Assembly: GCA_044222685.1 (NCBI GenBank)
Contig: JBGAMU010000110.1
Location: 1 to 13,877 of the forward strand
DNA: 13,877 nucleotides
Direction of reading: 5' to 3'
Source: JAEUPI01 sp044222685
GTDB lineage: Bacteria > Pseudomonadota > Gammaproteobacteria > Burkholderiales > Burkholderiaceae_C
A program made the translations under genes and the position numbers. The notes beneath the pieces are model-generated. The model did no database searches. It was not told where the DNA came from and was given only the letters and a program-made list of their open reading frames with translations. The number at the start of each line of letters is the position of its first letter. Position 1 is the first letter of the stretch. Positions 1-7,162 of the stretch are shown piece by piece.

Positions 1-393
1 GTCGCTGTCGGCGTTCACGCACCAGCGCTGCGGGTAGTCGATGATGCTGATCGCCGAGTAGCAGTTGGCGGCGATGAACACCAGCGCGCGGATCGCCTGC
101 GCGCGTGCGGCCGGGTCCTGCGGCAGCAGGCCGGCCTGCGGGAACTGAAGGCCCAGCTGGATCAGAATCGCCGCGCTCTCGGTGAGCACGCTGCCGTCGG
201 GCAGCTGCAGGGTCGGGATCTGCCGCAGCGGGTTCACGCGGGCCAGCGCGTCGATCGCCGAGTCGCGCTCCCACGACGACGCGCGCACCACCCGAAAGGC
301 GGCGCCGCAGCGCACCAGCGCGGCCTCGACCGCGGCCGACCCGGAGCCGCGGCTGCCGTACAGCGTGTAGGACTTCGACGGTGCATGCGCCAT
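1..393 (-). CDS. Glutathione S-transferase family protein (N-terminal part, cut by window edge)
   Basis: Reading leftwards from the ATG at 393, the frame stays open for 131 codons to the window edge, so the C-terminus is missing. The start reads MAHAPSKSYTLYGSRGSGSA, a thioredoxin-fold beta strand followed by the loop where GSTs place their glutathione-activating Ser, Tyr or Cys. Next comes the hallmark of the GST N-terminal domain, NPLRQIPTLQLPDGSVLTES at about residues 54-73: the cis-proline 'IPTL' and the acidic 'TES' that contacts the glutathione gamma-glutamyl group. The all-helical C-domain begins near residue 95. GSTs of this kind are cytosolic and conjugate or reduce electrophiles with glutathione; the substrate cannot be told. 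The gene is divergent from the MFS gene across a 109-bp gap. I found no convincing promoter or Shine-Dalgarno sequence; 'cgctgacggcccATG' precedes the start. The family call is secure, the subclass is not. Confidence 0.88.
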   Translation of the reverse strand, partial: MAHAPSKSYTLYGSRGSGSAAVEAALVRCGAAFRVVRASSWERDSAIDALARVNPLRQIPTLQLPDGSVLTESAAILIQLGLQFPQAGLLPQDPAARAQAIRALVFIAANCYSAISIIDYPQRWCVNADSD

Positions 394-502
394 GGGCCGT
401 CAGCGTAGCGCCGCAATGACAGGTCCGCAAACGGCGAGACAATGCGCGCCCGCCGGCCGCACCATGCGGCCTTGCTCCATCGCGCCCACGCCGCACCCAC
501 CG

Positions 503-1723
503 ATGTCCACACCCGTCCTGCCCGCCGGATTCAATCGCCTGGCCGGTGCCAACCTCGCGGCCCAGTCGGCCGAGCAGATCAGCCTGGCGGCGGTGCCCAT
601 CGTGGCGGTGCTCGCGCTCGGCGCCGGTCCCGGCGAGATCGGCGCGCTGGCCACCGCGCAGACGCTGCCGTTCCTGCTGCTGTCGATTCCCGCCGGCCTG
701 CTGGCCGACCGCTGGTCGCGCCGGCGCCTGATGGTGTGGGCCGAGGGCCTGCGTGCGTTGTCGCTGTTCGCGCTGCTGGTCGCGGTGGCCAGCGGACAGC
801 TGTCGCTGCCGCTGCTGGCGGTGCTCGGTTTCCTCGGCGCCGCCGGCACCGTGGGCTTCTCGGTCGGCGCACCGGCGCTGGTGCCCGCGCTGGTGGGGCC
901 GGCCGCGCTCGGCGCGGCCAACGCGCGGCTCGAACTCGCGCGCAGCGCCGCCTTCGCCGCCGGGCCCGCGCTGGCCGGTGCGCTGGTGTCGTGGGCCGGC
1001 GCGAGCGCGGCCTTCGTACTGGCCAGCGTGCTGTCGGTGGCGGCGGTGGGCCTGCTGCTGCGCCTGCACGAGCCGGCCCGCAGCGGTGCAGCGCAGCGCC
1101 ATGTGCTCGACGAGCTGCGCCACGGCGCCGCGCTGGTCTGGCAGCACCCGCTGCTGCGGCCGGTGCTGCTGTGCGCGGTGGCCTGGAACACCGCGTGGTT
1201 CGTGCTGCAGGCGGCCTACGTGCCGTACGCGGTGCGCGTGCTCGGGCTCGATGCCGGCGCGGTCGGCGCCACGCTCGCCTGCTACGGCGCCGGCATGGTC
1301 ACCGGCGCGATGCTCGCCGCGCGCGTGATGCGCGCACTGCCGTTCGGCGGCGCGATCCTGCTCGGCCCGATCGTCTCGGTGGCGGCCTCGCTGGTGATGA
1401 CGTGCACGCTGCTGTGGCCCAGCGGCGTGCTGGCGGCGCTGTCGTTCTTCCTGTTCGGCGTCGGGCCGATCATCTGGACCATCGCCTCGACCACGCTGCG
1501 CCAGACGATCACGCCGCAGGCCGTGCTCGGCCAGGTGTCGGCGATCTTCCTCACCGTGAACACCGGCGCACGGCCGATCGGCGCGGCCATCGGCGGCCTG
1601 GTCGGCGCGCACTACGGCGAGTCGGCCTGCCTGCTGCTGTCGACCGTCGGCTTCTTCGTGCAGGCGATCGTGATCGGGACGTCGCCGATGCGCACGCTGC
1701 GCAGCCTGCCGGCGCCGGCCTGA
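503..1723 (+). CDS. MFS transporter (MFS_3/EntS-like efflux type)
   Basis: This encodes 406 residues from the ATG at 503. The frame is open from 392, but the extra N-terminal residues are Arg/Pro-rich, overlap the start of the divergent GST gene and look non-coding. The homologous part begins with NRLAGANLAAQSAEQISLAA, as expected for TM1. Hydrophobic segments are consistent with 10-12 TM helices. Motif A of the major facilitator superfamily is present between TM2 and TM3 as GLLADRWSRRRLM (about residues 65-77), and a central cytoplasmic loop lies near 190-215. Such inner-membrane proteins are proton-driven exporters of small molecules (drugs, siderophores, macrolides); the substrate here is unknown. 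The start has no evident Shine-Dalgarno sequence. The gene ends 4 bp before the convergent DUF4864 gene. The family is confident, efflux direction is inferred from the subfamily. Confidence 0.88.
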   Translation: MSTPVLPAGFNRLAGANLAAQSAEQISLAAVPIVAVLALGAGPGEIGALATAQTLPFLLLSIPAGLLADRWSRRRLMVWAEGLRALSLFALLVAVASGQLSLPLLAVLGFLGAAGTVGFSVGAPALVPALVGPAALGAANARLELARSAAFAAGPALAGALVSWAGASAAFVLASVLSVAAVGLLLRLHEPARSGAAQRHVLDELRHGAALVWQHPLLRPVLLCAVAWNTAWFVLQAAYVPYAVRVLGLDAGAVGATLACYGAGMVTGAMLAARVMRALPFGGAILLGPIVSVAASLVMTCTLLWPSGVLAALSFFLFGVGPIIWTIASTTLRQTITPQAVLGQVSAIFLTVNTGARPIGAAIGGLVGAHYGESACLLLSTVGFFVQAIVIGTSPMRTLRSLPAPA

Positions 1724-1727
1724 TCCC

Positions 1728-2168
1728 TCAGGTCGACAGCCCCTCGCTGCGTGCGGCCACGCAGGCGGTGATGCGCCAGTTGCGGTCGGCCTGGCGCTGC
1801 AGCTCGTAGACCACCATCCACGCGACGCCGGTGTCGTCGGTCATGCGCACGCGTTGCAACAACGACCCTGCCTCGCCCACCGGCTCGAGAAACCGCACCG
1901 AGGTCGGCCGGTACACCACCGGATAACCCTTGCGCACCATCGCCATGAAGCGCTCGGCGGTGCCGAACGACTCGCGGATGCCGGGGGCGGCGAACGAGAA
2001 CGCACGTTCGGCGTCGTCGGCGGCGAAGGCCGCGAGCTGCGCCTCGATCACCGCACGCGCGGCGCGCGCGTCGGCCGGGTTCACGTCGCCGGCGGCGAGC
2101 ACCGCGCCGGTGGCGCCGCACCACAGCAGGCCGAATCGCCAGACCCAGTGCCAGAGCACGCTTCGCAT
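1728..2168 (-). CDS. DUF4864 domain protein, secreted
   Basis: This encodes 146 residues from the ATG at 2168, which has a Shine-Dalgarno-like GGGAG about 8 bases upstream. The frame remains open further upstream, but the extra residues are not signal-like, whereas MRSVLWHWVWRFGLLWCGAT gives a clear hydrophobic signal peptide with a likely cut after AVLA (about residue 25). The mature part fits the DUF4864 pattern: a helical start (ARAVIEAQLAAFAADDAERA), then FSFAAPGIRESFGTAERFMA, KGYPVVYRP, and a C-terminal sheet ending WMVVYELQRQADRNWRITAC. The fold resembles the NTF2/SnoaL cone type. No enzyme activity is established for the family. The product is probably periplasmic. It lies 58 bp downstream of the TSUP permease on the same strand, so co-transcription is possible, but its own Shine-Dalgarno signal allows independent expression. 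Confidence 0.8.
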   Translation of the reverse strand: MRSVLWHWVWRFGLLWCGATGAVLAAGDVNPADARAARAVIEAQLAAFAADDAERAFSFAAPGIRESFGTAERFMAMVRKGYPVVYRPTSVRFLEPVGEAGSLLQRVRMTDDTGVAWMVVYELQRQADRNWRITACVAARSEGLST

Positions 2169-2226
2169 GGTCCACGCTCCCGATGCCTTGTCCCGGGCCG
2201 ATTCTGCCGCTGCCGTCAAGACCCCG

Positions 2227-2988
2227 TCAGCGCCACGCCCGCCACAGGAAGCCGGCCGCGCCGGCAACGACGACGCACTCCATCACCCACTCGTGCACCC
2301 GCTGCGGGATGCGCGCGATGAGCCGCCGCGCGACGAAGGCGCCGGGCGTCGTGCACAGCCCGACCAGCACGCCGGCCAGCACCAGCGACGCGTCGAGCCG
2401 GCCGAAACCGCCGAACAGCGTGATCTTGGCCACCTCGAGCACCACCGAGATCGCCGCGTCGGTGCCGATCAGCGCGGCGCCCTGCACGCCGCTGGCCATC
2501 AGCAGCGAGATCAGGATCACGCCGGTGCCGGTCATGCCGCCATTGACGAAGCCGAAGGCGGCGCCGGCGCCAACTTCGGCGCGCACGCCGAGCCGCCACT
2601 GCGAGCGCTGCAGCAGCCGGCGCAGCGGCAGGCTGGCGAGCAGGAACACGCCGAGCAGCAACGCGACGCCGCGCGAGTCGAGCAGCGTGTAGCCCCAGGC
2701 GCCGAGCAGATTGGCCGGCAGCGCCAGCAGCAGCACGCGCTTCACGTGGACCCACTGCACGTCGCGCAGGTAGGCGGCGACACGGCTGGCGTTGTTGATC
2801 AGCATCGCGATCGCCATCACCGGCACGACCTGCGCCACACCGATCACCGGCGCCAGCACGATCGGCAGCACGAGGCCGGTGCCGTAGCCGGCCAGGCCGC
2901 CGAGGATCGACGCGGCGAAGGCCACCGCTGCCACCAGCAGCATCTGTTGCACCGTCACGTCGGCGAGGGTGAAGGCCATCGGGTGCAT
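2227..2988 (-). CDS. TSUP family permease (TauE/SafE-like)
   Basis: With the ATG at 2988 the product is 253 residues, the usual length of TSUP (TauE/SafE) proteins. It has the internally duplicated architecture of the family: an N-terminal repeat with GLAGYGTGLVLPIVLAPVIG (about residues 31-50) and a matching C-terminal repeat with GFVNGGMTGTGVILISLLMA (about 146-165). About eight hydrophobic segments alternate with short Arg-containing loops. Family members are inner-membrane exporters or importers of sulfite, sulfonates, sulfoacetate or other organic anions; the substrate here is unknown. The start is uncertain. ATGs at 2979 and 3015, or the one at 3054 (preceded by AAGGGCG), are possible, but residues before 2988 are polar and not family-like. 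None of the downstream starts has a clear Shine-Dalgarno sequence. The gene is divergent from the HAD gene. Confidence 0.85.
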   Translation of the reverse strand: MHPMAFTLADVTVQQMLLVAAVAFAASILGGLAGYGTGLVLPIVLAPVIGVAQVVPVMAIAMLINNASRVAAYLRDVQWVHVKRVLLLALPANLLGAWGYTLLDSRGVALLLGVFLLASLPLRRLLQRSQWRLGVRAEVGAGAAFGFVNGGMTGTGVILISLLMASGVQGAALIGTDAAISVVLEVAKITLFGGFGRLDASLVLAGVLVGLCTTPGAFVARRLIARIPQRVHEWVMECVVVAGAAGFLWRAWR

Positions 2989-3166
2989 CGCATCGGCGCG
3001 GAAGTTGCGGCGCATTGTCAGCGCATCGTCAGATTCATCCCCAACAGCGGTCATTCGGGCGCCCTTTGTCACGTTGTTCCCGCCGCCACCGGCCGAAAGC
3101 CGGCACGCAGGTGCATAACATGCAACGAGCTGCGCGCGACATCGACCTCTGCCCTTCATCACAGCC

Positions 3167-3859
3167 ATGTCATTGACCATCTTCGACCTCGACCACACGC
3201 TGCTCAGCGGCGACAGCGATGTGCTGTGGTGCGAGTTCCTGGTCGAGCTCGGCCTGCTCGACGTCCACTTCCGCGAGCGCAGCGCCGAAGTGGCGATCGG
3301 CTATGCCACCGGCACGATTGCGCCGCGCGACTACTGTGATTTCTACGCCGGCACGTTGGCCGGGCGCACGGCGGCCGAGCTCGAGCCGGTGCGCGAGCAG
3401 TTTCTCGTGACGCAGGTGCGCCCACGCATCTCCGACGATGCACGCGCCCTGCTGAACAAGCACCGCGCGGCCGGCGACACGCTGGTGCTGACGACGGCCA
3501 CCAACCGGGTGGTCAGCGAACGCACGGCGCAGGAGCTCGGCATGGATCACTACCTTTGCACCGAGCTCGAGTTCGACGGCCATCGCTACAGCGGTCGCAC
3601 CACCGGCACGCTGAACATGCGCATGGGCAAACTCGAGCGCCTGCGTCAGTGGCTGGCCGAGCAGGGCCTGCCCGAGCAGACACTCAAACGCGCGAGCTTC
3701 TACAGCGACTCGATCAATGATCTGGTGCTGCTCAGCGTCGTCGGCCGTCCGGTCGTCGTCGATCCTGATCCGCGCCTGGAAAGCGCGGCACGACGCAACA
3801 ACTGGACGGTGATGCGCCTTAACCGGGCAGCGCAGCCGGACCTGGTCGCTACACGCTGA
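3167..3859 (+). CDS. HAD-IB family phosphatase (SerB/histidinol-phosphatase-like)
   Basis: This encodes 230 residues starting MSLTIFDLDHTLLSGDSDVL. All four HAD motifs are visible: motif I DLDHT with nucleophile Asp7 and acid/base Asp9; motif II LTTATN near residue 110; motif III Lys155 in MGKLERL; motif IV YSDSINDLVLL with Asp181 and Asp185 for magnesium. The helical cap inserted after motif I (about residues 20-85) is the type-I cap of the phosphoserine phosphatase/HAD-IB group. The expected reaction is Mg-dependent hydrolysis of a small phosphate monoester in the cytosol. In Burkholderiales close relatives are often annotated as histidinol-phosphatase or SerB-like; the substrate cannot be decided here. 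The start lacks a clear Shine-Dalgarno sequence. The last 11 bp overlap the 3' end of the convergent protease gene. Confidence 0.88.
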   Translation: MSLTIFDLDHTLLSGDSDVLWCEFLVELGLLDVHFRERSAEVAIGYATGTIAPRDYCDFYAGTLAGRTAAELEPVREQFLVTQVRPRISDDARALLNKHRAAGDTLVLTTATNRVVSERTAQELGMDHYLCTELEFDGHRYSGRTTGTLNMRMGKLERLRQWLAEQGLPEQTLKRASFYSDSINDLVLLSVVGRPVVVDPDPRLESAARRNNWTVMRLNRAAQPDLVATR

Positions 3860-6218
3860 GCAGCATCTGCATCAGGTTGGGGATGCCGCGGCCCTGGTGG
3901 TAGCGGTCGCGTCCGATGTCGGTGCAGGTGTCGAGCAGCAGGCGCTTCACCTCGTCGGGGCGGCCGCGGAACTCGCGCCGCACCGAGAGAAACGCCGCGA
4001 GCAGGCCCGACACATGCGGCGCCGCCATGCTAGTGCCGCTCTCGGCGTAGTAGAGCTCGCTGCCGTCCTTGCGGAAGCGCGAGTTGCACGAGCTGATGCG
4101 CTCGCCGGGCGCCACCACGTCGGGTTTGGCGCGGCCGTCGGCGGTGGGCCCGCGCGACGAGAACGACGACACGCCGTACAGGTGCGGCTGGTCGGCGTTG
4201 ATCGAGCCGACCGCGATGCACTCCTCCAGGTTGGCCGGGTCGCCGATCGACATCGCGGTGTTCAGCTGGTACTCGCCGTCGGCCACCTGCACGTCGAGCT
4301 GGCCCTCGTTGCCGCTGGCCACCACCACCAGCACGCCGGCGCGCCACAGGCGGCGCAGCTCGGCGCAGATCGGCGAGAAGCCGCAGCCGTAGACGGTGGC
4401 GTCGAACGGACCGCCAAGGCTCAGGTTGATGCCGTGGATGGCGAGGCCGCCGCTGTGGTTTTCGTTCTGCGCGGCGATGTGGTCGAGCGCCTTGATGATC
4501 CACGCGTCCTCGCCCGAGCCCTTGTCGTCGAGCACCTTGTAGATCACCAGCTTGGTCAGCGGCGCCATGCCGCGCTCGCGCCGATGCGCGACCGCCGGCG
4601 CGCGGCCGGCGATGATGCCCGCCACGTGGGTGCCGTGGCCATCGGGGTCGCGCGCGTTGGCCAGCGGCACCACCGGACCCGGGCGCGTGCAGTCCCACAC
4701 CTGGCGGATCACGCCGTCGGCGAAGTGCGGATGGTCGGCCCGCACGCCGGTGTCGAGCACGGCCCAGGTGATGCCGCGGCCGCCGGCGTCGAAGCTGGCG
4801 AGCGCCGCGTCGGCCTTCAGCACGCTGGCCGAGCGCGCGGTGAGCTTGCTCTTGCGCGAGCTGCGCCACACGGCGTAGACACGCAGCTCGCGGTGCGCCG
4901 CCGCCACCGTGCGCAGCTCGTCGGGCGTGAGGTGCGCGGCGACGAAGCGGCGCAGCGGGTCGATGCGCGCGGCCTGCGGGTCGGCGACCAGCCGGCGCAG
5001 ATGCAAGGTGGCGCGCGCGATGCGCTCGGCCAGCAGCAGCGTCTTGGCCGACTCGGCGTCGCCGCCGGCCGTCTCGACCGCCTCGCGCTGCTCGACGGCG
5101 GCCGTCTCGTCGGGCGACTCGTCGACCGCGCCGTAGCCCGGCTCGAGCACCTCGATCAGCACCGGGTGGCGCTCGTCGGGCGGCGTGCCCAGGCGCTCGG
5201 CGACGTCGCGCGACAGCACGAAGCGCTGCATCGTGTCGATGCGCAGCGCGGCATGCACGACCTTGCGCACCGCCGGATGTGCGAGGTAACCGACCGCCGA
5301 GTGCGGGTTGAAGCCGATGATCTGCCGCGTGCGGTCGTTGCGGATCACGTCGTCGACGATGAAGTGCGACGGATCGAAGTCGCTGGCCAGGCCCTTGTCG
5401 AGCGCCACCGGATCGAGCGGATCGGCGAAGTTGTGCCACTGCTTCACCACCGCCGGCACCTCCAGGCCGGCGGGTTCCAGCAAGTCCTGCACCTCCTGCA
5501 GGCCGAGCGGCGAGCCGACGGTGACGAGCTCGATCACCTCGGCCGCGTCGCGCGCCATCGCGGCCAGCACCTCGTAGGCCACGATCGAGCCCTGGCTGTG
5601 CGCGACGATCGTCACCGGCGCGCCGTCGGTGGGCAGCACGTCGCGCAGCCGCGCGCGGATGCGCCGCCGCATCTCGGGCTTGAAGAAGTAGGCCGAGGTG
5701 TCGCCGACGAAGGCGTTGAGGAACACACGCGCGATCGGCTTGCGCAGCCAGGCGGGCAGCGGCAGCACGCGCTTGCCGACGCCGCCGCCGGCCGCGTCGG
5801 TGGCGCCCAGTCGGCGCGCCATCGCGTTGGCGAAGGCCATCGCGTCGTCGTTGTCGGGCCGCACGCCGGCCTGGCGCAGCACGGCGTCGAGGTCGATCGC
5901 GGTGCCCTGGGCGCGGGTGCCGATCGTGCCGGTCGCGGCGTCGTCGTCGCCATGCAGCAGGTCGGCCCAGTAGGCCATGCGGCTGCGCTCGCCGAGGTCG
6001 CGGCCGAAGAGGGCCAGGTCCCACTCGAGCTTCAGTGCGTCGCGCGCCGGCTTGCGGCCGATGCCGTGGATGTAGACCACGACGGCTTGCTCGGCCGTGC
6101 CCGACTTCTTGCCCGGCCCGCGCGCGGCGGCCTTGCCCTTGCCGCTGCGGGCGGCCGGGTTGCGCGCGGTTGGCTGGCGGACGGACGACTTGCGGTTCGA
6201 CGACTTGCGGGTGGCCAT
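3849..6218 (-). CDS. Alpha/beta-hydrolase (lipase-like) fused to S8 subtilisin-family protease
   Basis: This encodes 789 residues; AAGGGA lies about 10 bases before the ATG at 6218. Residues 1-44 are a Lys/Arg/Ala/Ser-rich low-complexity tail, not a signal peptide. Residues about 45-320 form an alpha/beta-hydrolase: strand VVVYIHGIGR (oxyanion HGIG at 51-54), nucleophile elbow VAHSQGS with Ser208, candidate acid Asp269 (FADPLDPVA) and candidate His306 (FNPHSAVGYL). Residues about 330-470 are an Asp/Glu- and Arg-rich linker with a helical part, possibly a pro-domain remnant. Residues about 475-789 are an S8 protease: Asp489 (AVLDTG), His528 (DGHGTHVAG), oxyanion Asn637 (ASGNEG), Ser730 (SGTSMAAPHVSG). 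Both catalytic sets look intact. Without an export signal the protein is probably cytosolic, unusual for a subtilase. It lies 13 bp downstream of the SGNH hydrolase gene, so the two are likely one operon. The fold calls are firm; function and substrates are unknown. Confidence 0.93.
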   Translation of the reverse strand: MATRKSSNRKSSVRQPTARNPAARSGKGKAAARGPGKKSGTAEQAVVVYIHGIGRKPARDALKLEWDLALFGRDLGERSRMAYWADLLHGDDDAATGTIGTRAQGTAIDLDAVLRQAGVRPDNDDAMAFANAMARRLGATDAAGGGVGKRVLPLPAWLRKPIARVFLNAFVGDTSAYFFKPEMRRRIRARLRDVLPTDGAPVTIVAHSQGSIVAYEVLAAMARDAAEVIELVTVGSPLGLQEVQDLLEPAGLEVPAVVKQWHNFADPLDPVALDKGLASDFDPSHFIVDDVIRNDRTRQIIGFNPHSAVGYLAHPAVRKVVHAALRIDTMQRFVLSRDVAERLGTPPDERHPVLIEVLEPGYGAVDESPDETAAVEQREAVETAGGDAESAKTLLLAERIARATLHLRRLVADPQAARIDPLRRFVAAHLTPDELRTVAAAHRELRVYAVWRSSRKSKLTARSASVLKADAALASFDAGGRGITWAVLDTGVRADHPHFADGVIRQVWDCTRPGPVVPLANARDPDGHGTHVAGIIAGRAPAVAHRRERGMAPLTKLVIYKVLDDKGSGEDAWIIKALDHIAAQNENHSGGLAIHGINLSLGGPFDATVYGCGFSPICAELRRLWRAGVLVVVASGNEGQLDVQVADGEYQLNTAMSIGDPANLEECIAVGSINADQPHLYGVSSFSSRGPTADGRAKPDVVAPGERISSCNSRFRKDGSELYYAESGTSMAAPHVSGLLAAFLSVRREFRGRPDEVKRLLLDTCTDIGRDRYHQGRGIPNLMQMLLSV

Positions 6219-6231
6219 GCTCTGGTTCCCT

Positions 6232-7029
6232 TCAGCAGAGCCCGAGGCCCTGCAACACCGGCTGCCAACACTGGTCGGCGATCTTGCGAAAGCCGCTCGA
6301 GCGCGGATGCAGCTCGTTGGCCCAGTCGTCCGCGTTCAGCGTGCCGCGGCTGTCGACCACCACGATGCGATCGGGCGCGCCGGCGGCCAGGCGCTGGAAC
6401 ACCGAGAACGCATAGTCGACGATGACGCGGATGCAGTCGGCCTGCAGCGCGGCCGGCACCTGCGCGACGTCGAGCGCGGGCTTCAGCCAGCCGGCACCGC
6501 CGAAGACGCCGCGGCCGTCGGGGATGGCGTAGTCGTAGGTGTGCAGCAGCACGCGGCCGCTCGGCGGCATCACGTACAGCGCGCGCGAGATCAGCAGCGC
6601 GTGGTTCTCGTAGATGCGGTGCATCAGCCACTCGATCGTGCCTTCGTCGTCGCCGGGCACGAAGCAGCCTTCGGCGCTGGTGCAGCCGGCGCAGTCGGCC
6701 TTCAGCATCGGGCGCAGGTCGTTCAGGCCGGCGAAGTCGTTGCCGCCGCCGCTGATGAGCACCGCGCTGGCCGACGAGCCGTACAGCCGCAGCAGCTCGG
6801 CGACCTGGCGCTTGTATTTGCCCTTGACATAGTCGTAGGCCTCGGCGCCGTTGTTGCCGGCGACCAGGATGTTGTGGTCCTGGCGCGCCACCAGGTCGCC
6901 GATGCGGTTGATCAGCGAGCCGCCGGGGAACGGGTACCAGAACCAGGAGTCGCCGATGGCCAGGATGTCGGCCGTGGTGGTGTCGAGGTCGAGCGCCGTC
7001 TTCGACCAGTAGACGTTGTTGTATTTCAT
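6232..7029 (-). CDS. SGNH/GDSL-type hydrolase (GDSW variant)
   Basis: This encodes 265 residues from the ATG at 7029, chosen because GGGAG sits 5-6 bases upstream; an in-frame TTG 12 bases earlier lies inside that signal region. SGNH blocks: block I LAIGDSWFWYP with nucleophile Ser28 (Trp replaces the usual Leu of GDSL); block II around AGNNGAEAY (residues 57-65); block III ISGGGNDFAG with Asn97; block V NELHPRSSGF with His241. The residue three before this His, usually Asp, is Asn238; Asp234/Asp235 lie just upstream. There is no signal peptide or membrane segment. Three cysteines cluster at 113, 116 and 122 in an insertion after block III. The SGNH fold hydrolyses esters or amides (lipids, acyl or acetyl groups). 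It is the first gene of a probable operon with the lipase-subtilase fusion gene and is divergent from the TRAP operon. The fold call is good, the substrate unknown. Confidence 0.87.
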   Translation of the reverse strand: MKYNNVYWSKTALDLDTTTADILAIGDSWFWYPFPGGSLINRIGDLVARQDHNILVAGNNGAEAYDYVKGKYKRQVAELLRLYGSSASAVLISGGGNDFAGLNDLRPMLKADCAGCTSAEGCFVPGDDEGTIEWLMHRIYENHALLISRALYVMPPSGRVLLHTYDYAIPDGRGVFGGAGWLKPALDVAQVPAALQADCIRVIVDYAFSVFQRLAAGAPDRIVVVDSRGTLNADDWANELHPRSSGFRKIADQCWQPVLQGLGLC

Positions 7030-7107
7030 CGCGGCTCCCAAGCTGGTGCGCCGGCGAGGGTAGCGCGTCGAGGCGCGAACACAAGGGTTTGCATTAGGGA
7101 GTTACTT

Positions 7108-7136
7108 CGGTGCATGCACGCGCGCGCACTGCACCG
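7108..7136. promoter_or_regulatory. Inverted repeat upstream of dctP, possible activator site
   Basis: The arms CGGTGCA (7108-7114) and TGCACCG (7130-7136) are exact inverted copies separated by 15 bases. Nested in the left half is a perfect 10-bp palindrome, GTGCATGCAC (7110-7119). The element lies about 30-70 bp upstream of the putative sigma-54 -24 element, close to where enhancer-binding proteins can bind. It might equally serve the divergent SGNH gene, or be chance in GC-rich DNA. The symmetry is seen directly; the role is inferred. Confidence 0.35.
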
Positions 7137-7162
7137 CCAAGGTGCCGACGGGGCCTTCATGC

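Noticed and set aside
3089..3103. Hairpin CCGGC-CGAAA-GCCGG between the TSUP and HAD genes
   Set aside because: It lies between divergent starts and has no T-run, so it is not a terminator; such short GC stems are common at this base composition.
1930..3339. 469-codon plus-strand open frame across the DUF4864 and TSUP genes
   Set aside because: Low-complexity His/Arg/Gln-rich translation that runs over three recognisable genes on other frames; no family signature.
3897..6425. 842-codon open frame on the plus strand opposite the lipase-subtilase gene
   Set aside because: The opposite strand encodes two complete catalytic domains. The plus-strand translation is repetitive Arg/Ala/Val/His-rich sequence with no domain pattern, the usual antisense shadow in high-GC DNA.
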